Source: Micropterix aruncella
Taxonomy: Eukaryota > Arthropoda > Insecta > Lepidoptera > Micropterigidae
Assembly (NCBI GenBank): GCA_944548615.1
Contig: OX155955.1
Coordinates: 16,060,818-16,124,817 of the forward strand
DNA length: 64,000 nucleotides
Direction: 5' to 3'
A model generated the notes under the pieces. The model did no database searches, was not told the origin of the DNA, and worked only from the letters and a program-made list of their open reading frames with translations. Position 1 is the stretch's first letter; the number at the start of each line of letters is the position of its first letter. Of the stretch, positions 13,640 to 26,415 are shown in pieces. The position numbers and the translations under genes were made by a program.

Positions 13640-14035
13640 TATAAGACTGCCCAACAAAAAACGAGTGTTCAGGGTTAATCTATGTTGGTTTTTCGTTTCT
13701 TTTTTCAACATAACTTTGAAACGTTTGAACCGATTTAGAATTGTGTGATTGTGTTAGGAACATTATGTCATCCCGGGTGTCTTAATTAACTAAATATTAA
13801 GGTGGTTGTCTAAATGTCCAAATGTCAATAAATTAACATAAATATATCGTGTTTAGTGTCAAATGAAATGCCTGATTGAGTATATTCCGGAAATATACAT
13901 GTATCTATTTGAATAAATGGATAAATCACAAATATTTTATAAAAAGCCGCAATGAAAATAAATATAAATACAATATTTCGCTTTCTGTAACGGCCGTCGT
14001 GTTTTTATTCTTATTAGTATATTTATTTGTTTTAA
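13640..14035 (+). repeat. Interspersed repeat family A, copy 3
   Basis: Starts with GACTGCCCAACAAAAAACGA and runs through the gggttaatctatg, gatttagaattgtg and aaatatacatgtatctat blocks to the cgtgtttttattc end. It is the most complete uninterrupted plus-strand copy of the family here. Confidence 0.75.
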
Positions 14036-16679
14036 ATCTATTCATCAACTGAACTAAATCCAGTAGTCAGCCAGGTGAAAAATCCATTTCAGAAGGAGAT
14101 GTTGTACTTTTCTGGAACAAACTCGACGTTTCCTTCTAATAGTGCATTTTTTAAAATAATGGCCCTCTATTTATCTTATTTATAATTGTAAAAAACAGCG
14201 ATATAGTCTTTAAAAAAAATAGTTTTCCCTCTGTATGACATCATTTATTTATTTATTTATTTATTCTAAACATAACAGGCGGAAATCATAAAATGGTGCG
14301 AAGTAATGGTGCGAAGTAATCGACGACCCACATGTGACCCTCTCATGTGATCGAGCTTTTGGAGTAATCAGGTGAACATTGTCGAAAGTAGAGAAACTTT
14401 ATTTTGTTTAAAAGCGTTTGCTTTCAACTAAATCCATGTTCACGCGCACGGTTGAATGATTTTTATTTTGCCCAACGCAATTGCCACAGAAAAACTAGAC
14501 AATTTTATTTTTTAGTATATGTCATGATCTATCTGCTAATTCTGTTTAGGCAAAACCTGCGTACACTGCGAAGTTATCAGTCACGAAATATAATTCGGCA
14601 AAATCGTTCAATTATCGATAATCCTGATGCCACTACACCCATATTAGCGGGAGGGGGCGCGAGATAAAAATGCGGCTAACAAGCAGGCGAGATGCAGATG
14701 CGCCTCTCGCTAAGGAGCTAATAATGCAGATAAGCAGGCAAACTGTCTGCCGCGACGCAGCCTAAGTTAGTAATGACATGTCATTTAAGCTGAGGCGCTG
14801 CTAAGAAGACGCAGCTTCACGCCACCTGCAATCATGAATGCGCAATGTTTACGTATGTGAGCACGCATGCACCACCTACGACTTAAGCGAGCTGCACACT
14901 ATATCGTGCACGAATGGGTATAGTTTCTGTGAACCCAGAAACAGTCAACGTTTATATATTAGAAAAAAGGAGCTACATTGTATGACTTGCTATTTTCAGA
15001 TACGAAAAATTCTGATATGAAATCAAATCATATATCCAAAGCTAACTGTGTATCTATTTAAGATTAATTATTGAGAAAATTAACAATTCTATGATATTAA
15101 ATCTATTACTAAAAGATTATTATAAATTAGTATATAGTCTTTATTATTATATTATTCTATTACATATTTATTCATTTCTTAGTGACTGCATTAAAATATT
15201 TCATACGTGATTTTCTTTTAGAGACCCACACCTCTGAAAAATTTGAACTGTGTTTTATAATAACCACCAAATATTTTCTAAAAGAACAACCAAAAGCACT
15301 AGCTAATAAAGTTATATTTAATTAACAGCAGCTATGCTTCATTTACCACCTAATTTATTTTGAAAACAGAAACGAAATAAAACCCAAAATAATGCGCCAT
15401 TTCCACTACTAAAAAGTATTATTATTAAGTTTCAGAACAACCACTAAATTTCTTGGGTTAAAAACAGTAAAAGCTAACTACTTAAGCCCACTTTAAATAC
15501 TAAGAGCTGTATTTAACTCCACATTATTTAGATGCAAAAAGTAAGAAAACAACAAAAAAAAGGTGTGGTAGCGGCTGCTGGAATCTAAACGCTGTCAACT
15601 GGTTTAGCTGATATGTATTATGTATCAAGTTCAAAAGGTCTCGACGTATTCGTTCGGTGCCTGCAGTGACTTGCCGAAACATCTTAACCTGCGGCCGATC
15701 GCTCCTTCAACAAAACATACTCGTGTAATATTACAATGTGACGCTTCTATCATACTCGTTCTCACTCGCACGGGCACTCGTTAAAGCGGCGCTGCGTCCG
15801 GCTCGCAAGCTATCGCCCCTATATTTGTAAACCCTATCATTATCAAATATCATGAAATTTTCGAGATGTTTGCATTAACGGACAGTATACATTCTCAATA
15901 TTACCTGATCCGATCGTATACGGCTGTTAACCTTTTTGAAAAGGTTGCTATCCAAAGCCACGATTCGTTGGTCAGACTACACCGTGTAAGGACCTAATTG
16001 ATATTGCTATAAGATTAGCGTGAAACCAGCTTTACTTCATCGCATCGTAACGCGTAACAAATCGCTACCATTAATTTGAATAACTCCTTTCCGAAGTTCT
16101 CAAGTTTAAAGAATCTTTCTAATGAACGCTTTTTATTTATTTTACGTCGTTTCCGGCTGTATAGCAAGTAATTATACAATGATTTATTAGATCCTTGTTT
16201 GAAATGTAACTGCTTTTGCAAAGGCAGAGCTTCGTTATAAAAGTTAACACTTGACTACGTCGTAATCAACCGGCTTCTCAAAAGCTTTCGATAAAATAAA
16301 TATAGCCTTATATTTATCTACCATATTGTATTTCTATTATTATACTATATTTATATTTACATACTATAGCCTTATAATATATTTTATATAATAGGAAACC
16401 CTAATAAATAAATACAAACGGAGCTGCCATGGATTTCACCGACCGTAGTCGGGCCCATGTAATACTATTATTATACTTCTGTGGGGAGGTGAGCAGTGGA
16501 CTCAAGACTAACGACCGCCTATAGTAGGCTTAGGACAGCTGTCTTGCCACATGTCAGCGTCAGCTTTATTACCCATTCACTTTGCTTTCGAAACCATAGA
16601 ATTTGAGATGCGATGTCCAAAAACTAAATCATGTCAAATGCAAGATCATGTGATCAGTGACCTAAAAAGGTAAATATGG
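14036..16679. other. Unassigned DNA with short repeats
   Basis: A (TTTA)n run at about 14,247-14,268 may be the tail of a minus-strand retroelement. A 15-bp unit (aatggtgcgaagtaa) is tandemly doubled near 14,292-14,321. GC-richer patches occur at 14,640-14,840 and 15,640-15,830. No open frame here has a recognisable domain. Confidence 0.35.
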
Positions 16680-17510
16680 AAACCTTTGAAGAGCTGGAAT
16701 CATTTTCAACTGAATTCTACAGAAATGTTCATAACGATTCAGCTTGATTTTATGAAGGACCAAAGCAAAATTAAGGAAAAGCTTTCTTAAGGATTTGCCG
16801 ATTTTATTCCAGGTAGAGTCTGTGTAAAAACTGAAACTATCGCTGTATGAGGACGATAGGCTTCTAATGCCTCCATGCAGTTTTCGGCCCAACTCGTGAC
16901 TCGGCTCCCATCCGGTAGCCTCATCGTAAGGGGACTCAACCTGGAAGGGCCGCTTTGACCTCTGCTTGCGGCTGTAACCTGTAGTCGTAGACAGTTGGGA
17001 TCGAAAGTGCGGATCCGAGGGAACACCTCGGGCGGAATCTAATCTCTTACGCAATCTAGCGAATAACCGGGGGAGTCTTGAGACGTCCGTTTCCAAAAAA
17101 TGGGTTAGCTGTTAACCTGGCGTCACCTATCCTTAGAAACGATCCGTTGACCATTTGATCCCGAGTGAGCCTAACGGGCAAACGGCGCCTCGGATCAGCG
17201 ATAAGTTTGATCTATGAATTACCGCTATCAACAGGCAGAGGCCGCGCAAGTGACCTCGAAACTGAGACCAGACTGGGGCATTGATAAATTCGTCCAAATC
17301 TGTTAGTAAGGGCGTATCAAAAGCCCGTTGGGTGGTACTTCCCAGGGCCTGGAGGTAAGGCGTTGGACTTTTACGTGCTGTTGGAAAAGTTGGAGTGTGG
17401 AGTGATTTTGTCCTCTAAGTCTTTTCGTTGACCCCATGGAAGAAAGTATATCAATATGTCGTTATAACTCTCGGGGGTGGCGGGTTCACCCTAGCAACTG
17501 ACAACCCTTA
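16680..17510 (-). repeat. Interspersed repeat family B, copy 2 (divergent, minus strand)
   Basis: On the minus strand this starts at about 17,508 with AGGGTTGTC, as at 57,385, then follows the family order: gaacccgccacc, cttagaggacaaaa, a cgttcaaccgcc-like part, and gaggtcacttgcgcggc. A 144-codon minus-strand frame (16,662-17,096) contains TDVSRLPRLFARLRKRL, matching the SRLPRLLVRVRSRL peptide of the other copies although the DNA has diverged strongly. This suggests the family once encoded that peptide. The protein is not recognised. Confidence 0.65.
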
Positions 17511-18640
17511 ATGGGATGAGTAGTGTTTAGGTATTATTTTTTTTACATGATATTATATTCCGAGAAGAATCCTGGCAGCCATTTGGATCCCTGGTTTTTC
17601 ATCCTCAATTTTATAGAGATAGAAGATGATTGACCCTGTGGGCAAGCTTACGCTCGGAGTGCGCTGCGCTCGCACGTCTGCACATAGCTTTATATGCAAA
17701 TATACTTGTGTAACTAGGCATATTTCTTTCTTTTACCTAAGAAATATGATTGTTTGCGTTAGTAGAGATATACTTAGTCCTTTGAGAATAATAAGTGCAA
17801 CGAAGCGCTTGCCAGTTTGGTTTCAGCTCACGAAACGTAGGTGCAATTACTGGTAGGTAGCATGGCTCCGCTGAGAATTACATTTGCTACAATTCAATTG
17901 AAGCAACTTCCAGACAGAGAGGGGATGCTGGCATCCACGAACCCCCGTTACCGGACAATACGAACATCACTTAACCGGTAACGAGTCAATACTCGTACGT
18001 TACTATAAGAATCTTCTTCTACGATTGGCACAATCTTCTAAGGAAGATGACATTGTGATAGAATGAATGAATTGCGCCATCTCAATCAGGGGACTGTAAA
18101 CCAAATTAATAAAAATGTTAAATTTCTATAGTTTTTTCGCAAAATTTTACTTAAAACAAATTAAACCTAAAAGATTTTAAACTCTTTTAGATGATTCATC
18201 CATTTACAGACATAGAAATTGAGACAAGGATTTGTAAATTTAGTAATAGTTTTCTGAAATTTTCTATTTTAGCTCGATTTCAGCGATATTTCCCCGTGCA
18301 TTTCTTATCAAATATAGAGATTATTAAATAAACTTTAATCAAATGAAATTTTAGATCTTCTTTTAACGATTAAAAAAAATTATTATAAAGATTATACGAT
18401 GTGTTGCTTTGGTGCTTCAACATTATCCTCCCATTAAATTATTTCTTGACAGATACTAGTGTTTTTCTTGGAGCAGAGTCTGTCTAGCGAGGAAAGACAC
18501 AAGATACCATTCTTGTAATTATTCTTTTGTAATTTTTTGATAATATAAATAAAATTTAAATATTTTTTTATGGATTTAAATTAAAACTGAGTATGAAATC
18601 AATTGAAATAAGCTATGGACGTTTGAATTTAGGTAAGTTT
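17511..18640. other. Unassigned AT-rich DNA
   Basis: Contains short inverted phrases around ccgttaccgg/ccggtaacg (17,945-17,985). A 76-codon frame (17,626-17,856) is not recognised. No gene seen. Confidence 0.4.
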
Positions 18641-18644
18641 GTTA

Positions 18645-19020
18645 ATTTTCCAAATTTCATCAGCTCTCAAGAATTGCCACCCTGGTCGCCTGACCTGAAA
18701 CCAATGAACTACAGTGTATGGTAAATGTTAGTGGCAACAGTGTTAAGGAGTGCAGTACACGGCACTGACGTTTAAATGTTACAGTTAGCCAATACAGAGA
18801 ATAGGAAAAAATAATTAGGGAAACAGCGACAAAAAAGGGCAAGAGTTTTGGAAAAGCTGATACTTTCAGATCAGATAATAGTTTCGCCCTAGAATACAGT
18901 CAGCAGGCCAGATTCCAGGACATCTAGCGGTGGCATACTAAAAAAGTTGTAATTTTAAATAGTACCCCCAAAGTGTTTTGGAAAAGCTGAGAATTCATCA
19001 GTAGACATTGGATGCAATAA
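18645..19020 (+). mobile_element. maT-like (Tc1/mariner) transposon relic, 3' part
   Basis: The frame reads ELPPWSPDLKPMNYSVW (about 18,672-18,722). This is the block with the third catalytic aspartate of maT/DD37D-type transposases (SPDLNPMDY). Stops follow soon after. The tail from about 18,825 to 19,020 matches 42,115-42,340, the second copy. There is no catalytic domain upstream, so it is a truncated relic. Confidence 0.75.
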
Positions 19021-19200
19021 AGAACTCGAAACATATGGTCAGACTGCTTCATAATCGAACGAGTGGCGTCAGCATCTCTATACATGTCACGGATCGGTCA
19101 ATGGCGCATCGGTTGTGCTGCGCACTATAAAGGTCGCAATGGCGCAATATAATTGAATACACTGTCTACTGATGAATCTTCAGCTTTTCGGAAAAAGCTT
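18971..19200. repeat. Inverted repeat pair at the end of the maT-like relic
   Basis: Bases 18,971-19,019 (aagtgttttggaaaagctga and on) pair with 19,152-19,200 as imperfect inverted repeats of about 49 bp. The left arm is also the end block of the 42,115-42,340 copy. The pair therefore looks like two transposon ends in opposite orientation, either a miniature derivative or two abutting ends. Confidence 0.65.
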
Positions 19201-19269
19201 GAAGGAAAAATTACATATTTTCAACAGAATATGGACTGTAATAGACTGGTAAGCTTTCAAATTTTAAAT

Positions 19270-19460
19270 CATTTGTTTTATCCTCTGACGATTCTATACA
19301 ATTTTTTTTTCCTAAAGCATAATTGCCCTACAAACTTCCACCAACTTTTAGAATGCGTTCAATTCGATGTTTGTATATATTATATTGAGGAGACCAAATA
19401 GAAGACGCAAACTCAAGTTTGCTACGGAGATAGGCTCCATTGATTACTTTTAAATTGTTT
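19270..19460 (-). mobile_element. LINE RT C-terminal fragment
   Basis: The minus strand reads AYLRSKLEFASSIWSPQYNI followed by YKHRIERI and, after a frameshift, KFVGQLCF. This is the LVRSKLEYASVIWNP...RIERVQKKFLRYL block of jockey/CR1-type elements. The same block is present at 40,490 on the plus strand. It is a relic. Confidence 0.75.
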
Positions 19461-20473
19461 GAACGAAGGATGTAAGAAACATACACTTTTCAGAATCAGA
19501 ATATCTTGTATTATATGCGTTTTAACACTCCATCGCTAAAACAAAATTTTAGACTTTCGTCAAAAGGCTTTCTTTTCACCCTTTTATGCTATTTCTTAAA
19601 AAGGATTAATTTAAATATTTGTTTGTTTCACTGTCATTTTTTAAAAACATTAGTTTTTGTACCTTTCCTTATCTTTCAAGATAGAGTTACTTTCAAGCGA
19701 ATCGAGATTTCAAATGTGGCGGCATTGCTGACGGAGAAACCGCCCACCGTTATGCCAGTCAATTGCAAATATAATCCCATTTTAATAGTGAAAGAAGAAA
19801 GAAGACTGTCCTGCGCTTTGGAGAATTGACCTGCCATAGAGAATTAATCCTTTGGCTTTATCATTTCCAAAAGATAATGGAATTATGATAAAGGGAATAT
19901 TTCAATGCTTTCACTACAACTGGTATACATAAAAAAATCGCGCGATCAAAGCTAATAATGAAATACATGTTACTTTAAACCAACATTAACGAATTGTCAA
20001 TGCAAAGATGTGGAAATATTAGTAAGTTTGTGTGGTATGTATAGTTATTTAGTAGTATGGTGTATATGTGGTTATATATTTAGTTTAATGTGGTAGTAAT
20101 ATTACGTGGGGCACACTGAGATGAGTTATCCCTACGGAATTCGGTTTTCATTTTTTGGCAAACGCTCATTTGTAGTAACCGTTCTCTGTTCTTGTGATGG
20201 CATTAATAAGATGGAACGAAGTGACTATTTCCTTCGTTACTTTACGAGAATGGACAAATTTGTAGGCTTATGCTCATCTTAGTAAACTGAAACAGCTAAA
20301 GGACACATTCTTGCGAGCTCATATTATGAGTATATCCACATTTCATCGCCTGACGCGGTGCTAAATATAATGTATAGCCTTTATTTCTCCTTAAGTTAGT
20401 TAGTTAAAGGAGAACCATCACAAAATAACTACGCCGTAAAATAATAGAGCCGTCTTCTGTTCTACATAATGAC
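19461..20473. other. Unassigned AT-rich DNA
   Basis: A 107-codon plus-strand frame (19,506-19,829) starts in low-complexity hydrophobic sequence and has no recognisable domain. I regard it as chance. No other signal. Confidence 0.35.
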
Positions 20474-20700
20474 GGTGTTCACTACAACGGGCAAACCCGT
20501 CACCCCAGACTGGTATAACGATATAGATCATTTATTCAGCCGTGGGATGAGCGTAGAAGACTTGGGGACAAGACAATCTACTGTCTAGTTCACCAGCAAC
20601 CCGTTAGAGGCACCGGAAAAGGTATCATCGGGCAGCCTTACTTCCTAACTACCAGTTTTGGGAACTAGCTTTCTGATACCCAACTCATCATTCAGAATTG
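20474..20700 (+). repeat. Interspersed repeat family B, copy 3 (start only)
   Basis: Begins with the family start (GGGCAAACCCGTCACCCCAG), then gagcgtagaagacttgggga and accagcaacccgttagaggc, in the same order as 57,397-57,560. The remainder of the family is absent. Confidence 0.6.
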
Positions 20701-21637
20701 TTGTATCTCAGTTATGTCAATGACCAAAGATTTTCAAATGTACTGATATGTCACATGCTAATCTTCCTGCATTAACTGGCTTACAGCAGCGACGTTTTCT
20801 TTTGTTTCAGCTGTTTTTTGTATTTCTTCCAATGGTACAGTGCTAATAACACATAAAGAGTTGGAGGTGAAATTATAAGGGAGTTGAGTAAATTGTTTTT
20901 TTAGGAAACAATTATAATAGCAACAAATGACGACTGCACTGGTCGGCGATCACGTAACGACTACAGCCCGATGGGTGATACTGCCGCGTGCCTCCAATGT
21001 TACTAGCTCGTCAGTGAACCTGACGTTGAGTTGCTGACGTTGATAACGTCGCGGCAATATTGCGTTGATCGGAACTCTACCGTTAGGTATAGTTTTGGAT
21101 CGTATTCTTTGTATGGATCAGCCGATCTAGAATATTTTTATATCAGTGAATAGAAAAGAGTCAGCTGCTCTGTCACAAGTCGGCCGCCCAAAGATGGCCT
21201 CAAGGCGCCAATTCATCTTGTCCTATTACTGGCTTTAATACCGCCGCTGCCAACAGCTCGTTAGTTTTAGGCCGCACTGCTTTCCATTATGACGGGTAAT
21301 TATTTTACTGCGGTTTGCACTTTCCTACTTCTATTTAAAGCCGTGCACAGGAAGTGGACAGGGAGCTTTTTAATGCTCCTCCCTCCCAAGTAGAAACGCC
21401 ACCCATTTTCCAAATCTTGGAGAGTTTATAATTGTGGAGAGTTGATACATTGCCAGCTTCCAGCCTAGAATAAATTGCTGATGTTTTGCGATTACTGCCT
21501 AATTTATAGTCAAAGCTCTATTTCCTGAAAAAAAAATGTTGTTTAATATTATTAAGCTTGGTAACGACTGTAGTCGTTAAAATTGCTCTGGAGGTAGATA
21601 GATTGGCTTCTGTCCCCACCCAAATCGTTAGAGTAAG
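20701..21637. other. Unassigned DNA
   Basis: A GC-richer patch near 20,940-21,090 has cgttgac/gtcaacg-type small inverted phrases. No gene or second copy seen. Confidence 0.35.
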
Positions 21638-22010
21638 GAAAGCTAGATAGATAGATAGAAATTCTTTATTGCACATCTAAGAAAAAACATACAACAGACT
21701 GACTTATTGCCTAAATTACCATCTTTTACAGTCAACCTTTGTGGAAGCGTAAGAATTTAGGTGCCAATAGATAAGATAAACAAAAAAACTTATTATATAC
21801 CAAAAAATAATCAAGAAACAAATATGCCATTTTTTAAAGATAACTAGGAATTTAGGGACATGAAATGCTTTTTCAGAGACAATTAAAAAGTAGAAATCGT
21901 TGGTGCTTTTCTGATATTTGAAGGAAGACAGTTCCATAGTCTAGCTGCATGAACGGTGAAGGAATATGTAAGGAAACTAAGCAAGCTGATCGACAAAATT
22001 TTGCATGTTC
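21638..22010 (-). mobile_element. LINE 3' end with RT C-terminus
   Basis: The minus strand reads SFTVHAARLWNCLPSNIRK (about 21,895-21,950), matching the conserved C-terminal ARLWNSLP block of CR1/jockey-type polymerases. The 3' end carries a (GATA)n tail (plus 21,642-21,660) and an aataaa-like signal on the minus strand. It is strongly 5'-truncated. Confidence 0.7.
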
Positions 22011-23380
22011 ATAACATTTTGCCGGAAAATTAAAAAAGTTAATTATTTAATAAGAAGCTCAAACAAAACGGATTTCCCAACACTGTTTTATGTCTCTTGT
22101 GGCCTCTTAAGTATACTGTCTTATTTTTCGTATACGTACTGTTATTTTAATTGATGAAACACCGTTATCGTCTAAAATGAAATCAAAGCAAGATTAAATT
22201 TAGATACACGTTATCGAAAATACAACTTACACAGTTGCTCTGGGCAAATTGCCTGGCTTTGGGATTCGAATTTGGATTTAATTTCCGCGCACGCTCTTGG
22301 AGAGGTCCTCCCCGCCCACTTTGCCTACTTTCCCAATCTTTGCATCAGTATTATTTAATATAAATGCCATTCCCAGTTTTTATTTATTTATTTAGGCCCT
22401 TTTCTTAGCTTTATAAATAATAATTAAACATTTCCTTTTGCTGCCTGACTCGAAAAGAGATTTAGACCTGATAGCTTATGGTTTACTACCTTACTAGGAA
22501 CAACCTGTAACGAGGTGGTACCAACAGAAATTTTATATTGTCTGCTGAAAGGGCATGTTATCTCCGGTCTTAGTTTTTTTTAACCAACATTGGAAAGGTA
22601 TTATTATTTACGCATATACCATACAGAAGAAAAGGTTTTCAACAAAATCTATTTTTTCTCATTTCAACACATTTACAATCAGAAAAAAAGAAAAAATCTG
22701 TCTGTCTACGTGTACGTTTAGCTGGCTAAAAACGCGTTGTCCAATTTTAAAAATTCTTTCTGCAATCTGTTTTATGTATCAATGGGAACAGCTGTTTGGT
22801 CTTTGAGGGCCGTCCACACGTTCAATTAGGGAGCTGCCATAAAGAAGGACAAATAAAAAAACCATTTTTAGTCGTACGGTCACCAACTTTTTAGTTGTAC
22901 TTCAATTAAAAAGAAAACTGATTGCGGCAGAAATGTTTAAAATAGGACCAAGCGTATTTGAGTTTTAATAATAGGCTCAAGAGGCCATAACTGTAGAACG
23001 TGTCATCAGATTTCAAAAATAGTTTCGCCAAACAAATTCACCGATCCGTACCTGAAATGGATCGAGGAGCTGCCATTCAAACAATCGACAATTTTATTAG
23101 CTATTAAAATTAATATCAAAGATATATTATCGAAAGCCAAGATACATTAGTCGTAAATCCGAAAATTACAAGCAGCCTACAAAATTTCTGTCTTCGCTCA
23201 GACTCGCATGCTGATAGGTGAAATATGCCGGCGGTTAAGCTTTTAAAAACCTGCATATCATCATATATGTTTTGTGCCCGGGCGTATAGTTTTAGATCTT
23301 ACATTTTAAAATAAGTATAAAATTAAAGATTACATTGTTAAAATAGAAAAAAAAAATTAAATTCATGATAAATGGAAATT
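22011..23380. other. Unassigned AT-rich DNA
   Basis: A (TTTA)n run near 22,380-22,397 may mark another minus-strand retroelement tail. An 83-codon frame (22,555-22,806) is unrecognised. No gene seen. Confidence 0.35.
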
Positions 23381-23383
23381 TTA

Positions 23384-23900
23384 CTATTTTTTCCATCCTG
23401 GGAAGTGGGAGATAAGGATTTGTCTGTTTTTTACCTCAATTCGACTTTGTAGTTTTATGCATTCCAATATAGCAAATACCTCGGCTTGGAAAACCGTGGC
23501 GTATTGTCCAATGGGGATGCTGATTCTGTGGTTGGTTTTGGGTCCATACAAGCCTACCCCAAAACGTCCATTTGTTCCTGAGCCGTCGGTGAACCAGGCG
23601 TCTGCGTTGTGGCTTTGGAGCCACTGCGGATTTTTCCATTCTTCCCTGGTGGGGATTAGGATTTGATAGGATTTCTCTACCGAAATTTTTTTCCGTAGTC
23701 GATCCTGGGTCAGTGTGAATGGGCTTTTGTGGAGGAGGTTTAGCTCAGAATGATTGTGCCCTCCTCGCTTCCACTCGCCCAAACACTTCAGTCTTGCTAT
23801 AAGTCTAGCGGAGTGGATGATGAGCTTGTCCAGAGGCGGGCAGCAGAGTGCCATCTCTAATCCCTCCCTCTACCCCTGATATCTAAAGTGAAGACAAAAA
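23384..23900 (-). mobile_element. LINE RNase H domain fragment (R1/I-like)
   Basis: An open minus-strand frame of 156 codons runs through the connector (LIARLKCLGEWKRGGH) into an RNase H domain. WFTDGSGTNGRFGVGLYG holds the first catalytic aspartate, and GQYATVFQAEVFAILECI holds the catalytic glutamate. The frame stops before the expected D-S-Q-A-A aspartate block, so the domain is incomplete. RNase H of this kind is carried downstream of RT by I, R1 and LOA-type elements. Loss of the 3' side is unusual for a LINE insertion and points to later deletion. The RT part is absent here; RT fragments of a similar type lie at 6,380 and 54,440. Confidence 0.85.
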
Positions 23901-24111
23901 TTTAATCCAGGAGGATTGACATAGATGAAAGTTTTAGGTTTATTTAGGCGTAGTTGTCATAAACCATTTAATAAAAAAATACGAAAACAATAAAGCGATT
24001 GGCTTTTAACAATTGGCAATCGGCTGGAAATCATCCTCTGTCCCTTCTAAGAAAAATAAAGAAATATTACAATGCCATCTATTTTGATATTTAAACATTA
24101 AAGCGACTAAT

Positions 24112-25960
<1,849 letters not shown>

Positions 25961-25983
25961 TTAGGTTAGGTTAGGTTTAGGGG
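25961..25983 (+). repeat. Short TTAGG tract
   Basis: Three TTAGG units followed by TTTAGG and G. TTAGG is the usual insect telomere unit. At this length it is either a tiny interstitial telomeric tract or chance. Confidence 0.6.
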
Positions 25984-26045
25984 GCGGTGAAACCTTCCTC
26001 CCTCCAGGCGTTACTGGCGAATATTTTGGAAAATTGTAGTTGTTA

Positions 26046-26195
26046 CGAGGCTTGTCTCAAAAGTAAGGTCTACATAATTATCAAAAGTGGAAAAAAGAGA
26101 TTGATTAAAAAACAAAAACATGATTATATCGAGTATTTACACACTATTTTCATATATAATCGCCGTTTATATCGAGGCACTTTTGTACACTACTA
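26046..26195 (-). mobile_element. Mariner 3' terminus relic
   Basis: On the minus strand the frame reads KCLDINGDYI, the conserved mariner C-terminal block (KCLDLNGDYVEK), interrupted by a stop. About 100 bases further, at plus 26,046-26,073, lies a terminus-like sequence (CGAGGCTTGTCTCAAAAGTA) typical of mariner terminal repeats. It abuts repeat H at 26,190. Confidence 0.65.
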
Positions 26196-26415
26196 CATGC
26201 TGTGATGCTAGAAGCGAGATTCCAAGTTCGCGACGTAATGAAATAACATTATATTTTAAAACTACGATACGGTAATTACCGTCAATAATTGCCAACTCCA
26301 TTACGAGTCATGTTAATTCATACGTACGGAGCACAGTTATAGTTATATGCGTAATCCTTGTTGAAACATGTGTATTTCAGTGTATTATATTGTTATTTTT
26401 TTTTCAGTGTATATA
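26190..26415. repeat. Interspersed repeat H, copy 2
   Basis: Matches 1,000-1,225 through the gcgacgtaatgaaataacat and gtaatccttgttgaaacatg blocks, and again adjoins a mariner relic. In copy 1 the mariner relic is on the plus strand and in this copy on the minus strand, so the association is not simple co-duplication. Confidence 0.7.

Noticed and set aside
25961..25983. Chromosome end or telomere
   Set aside because: Only about four TTAGG-like units with unique sequence on both sides; far too short.
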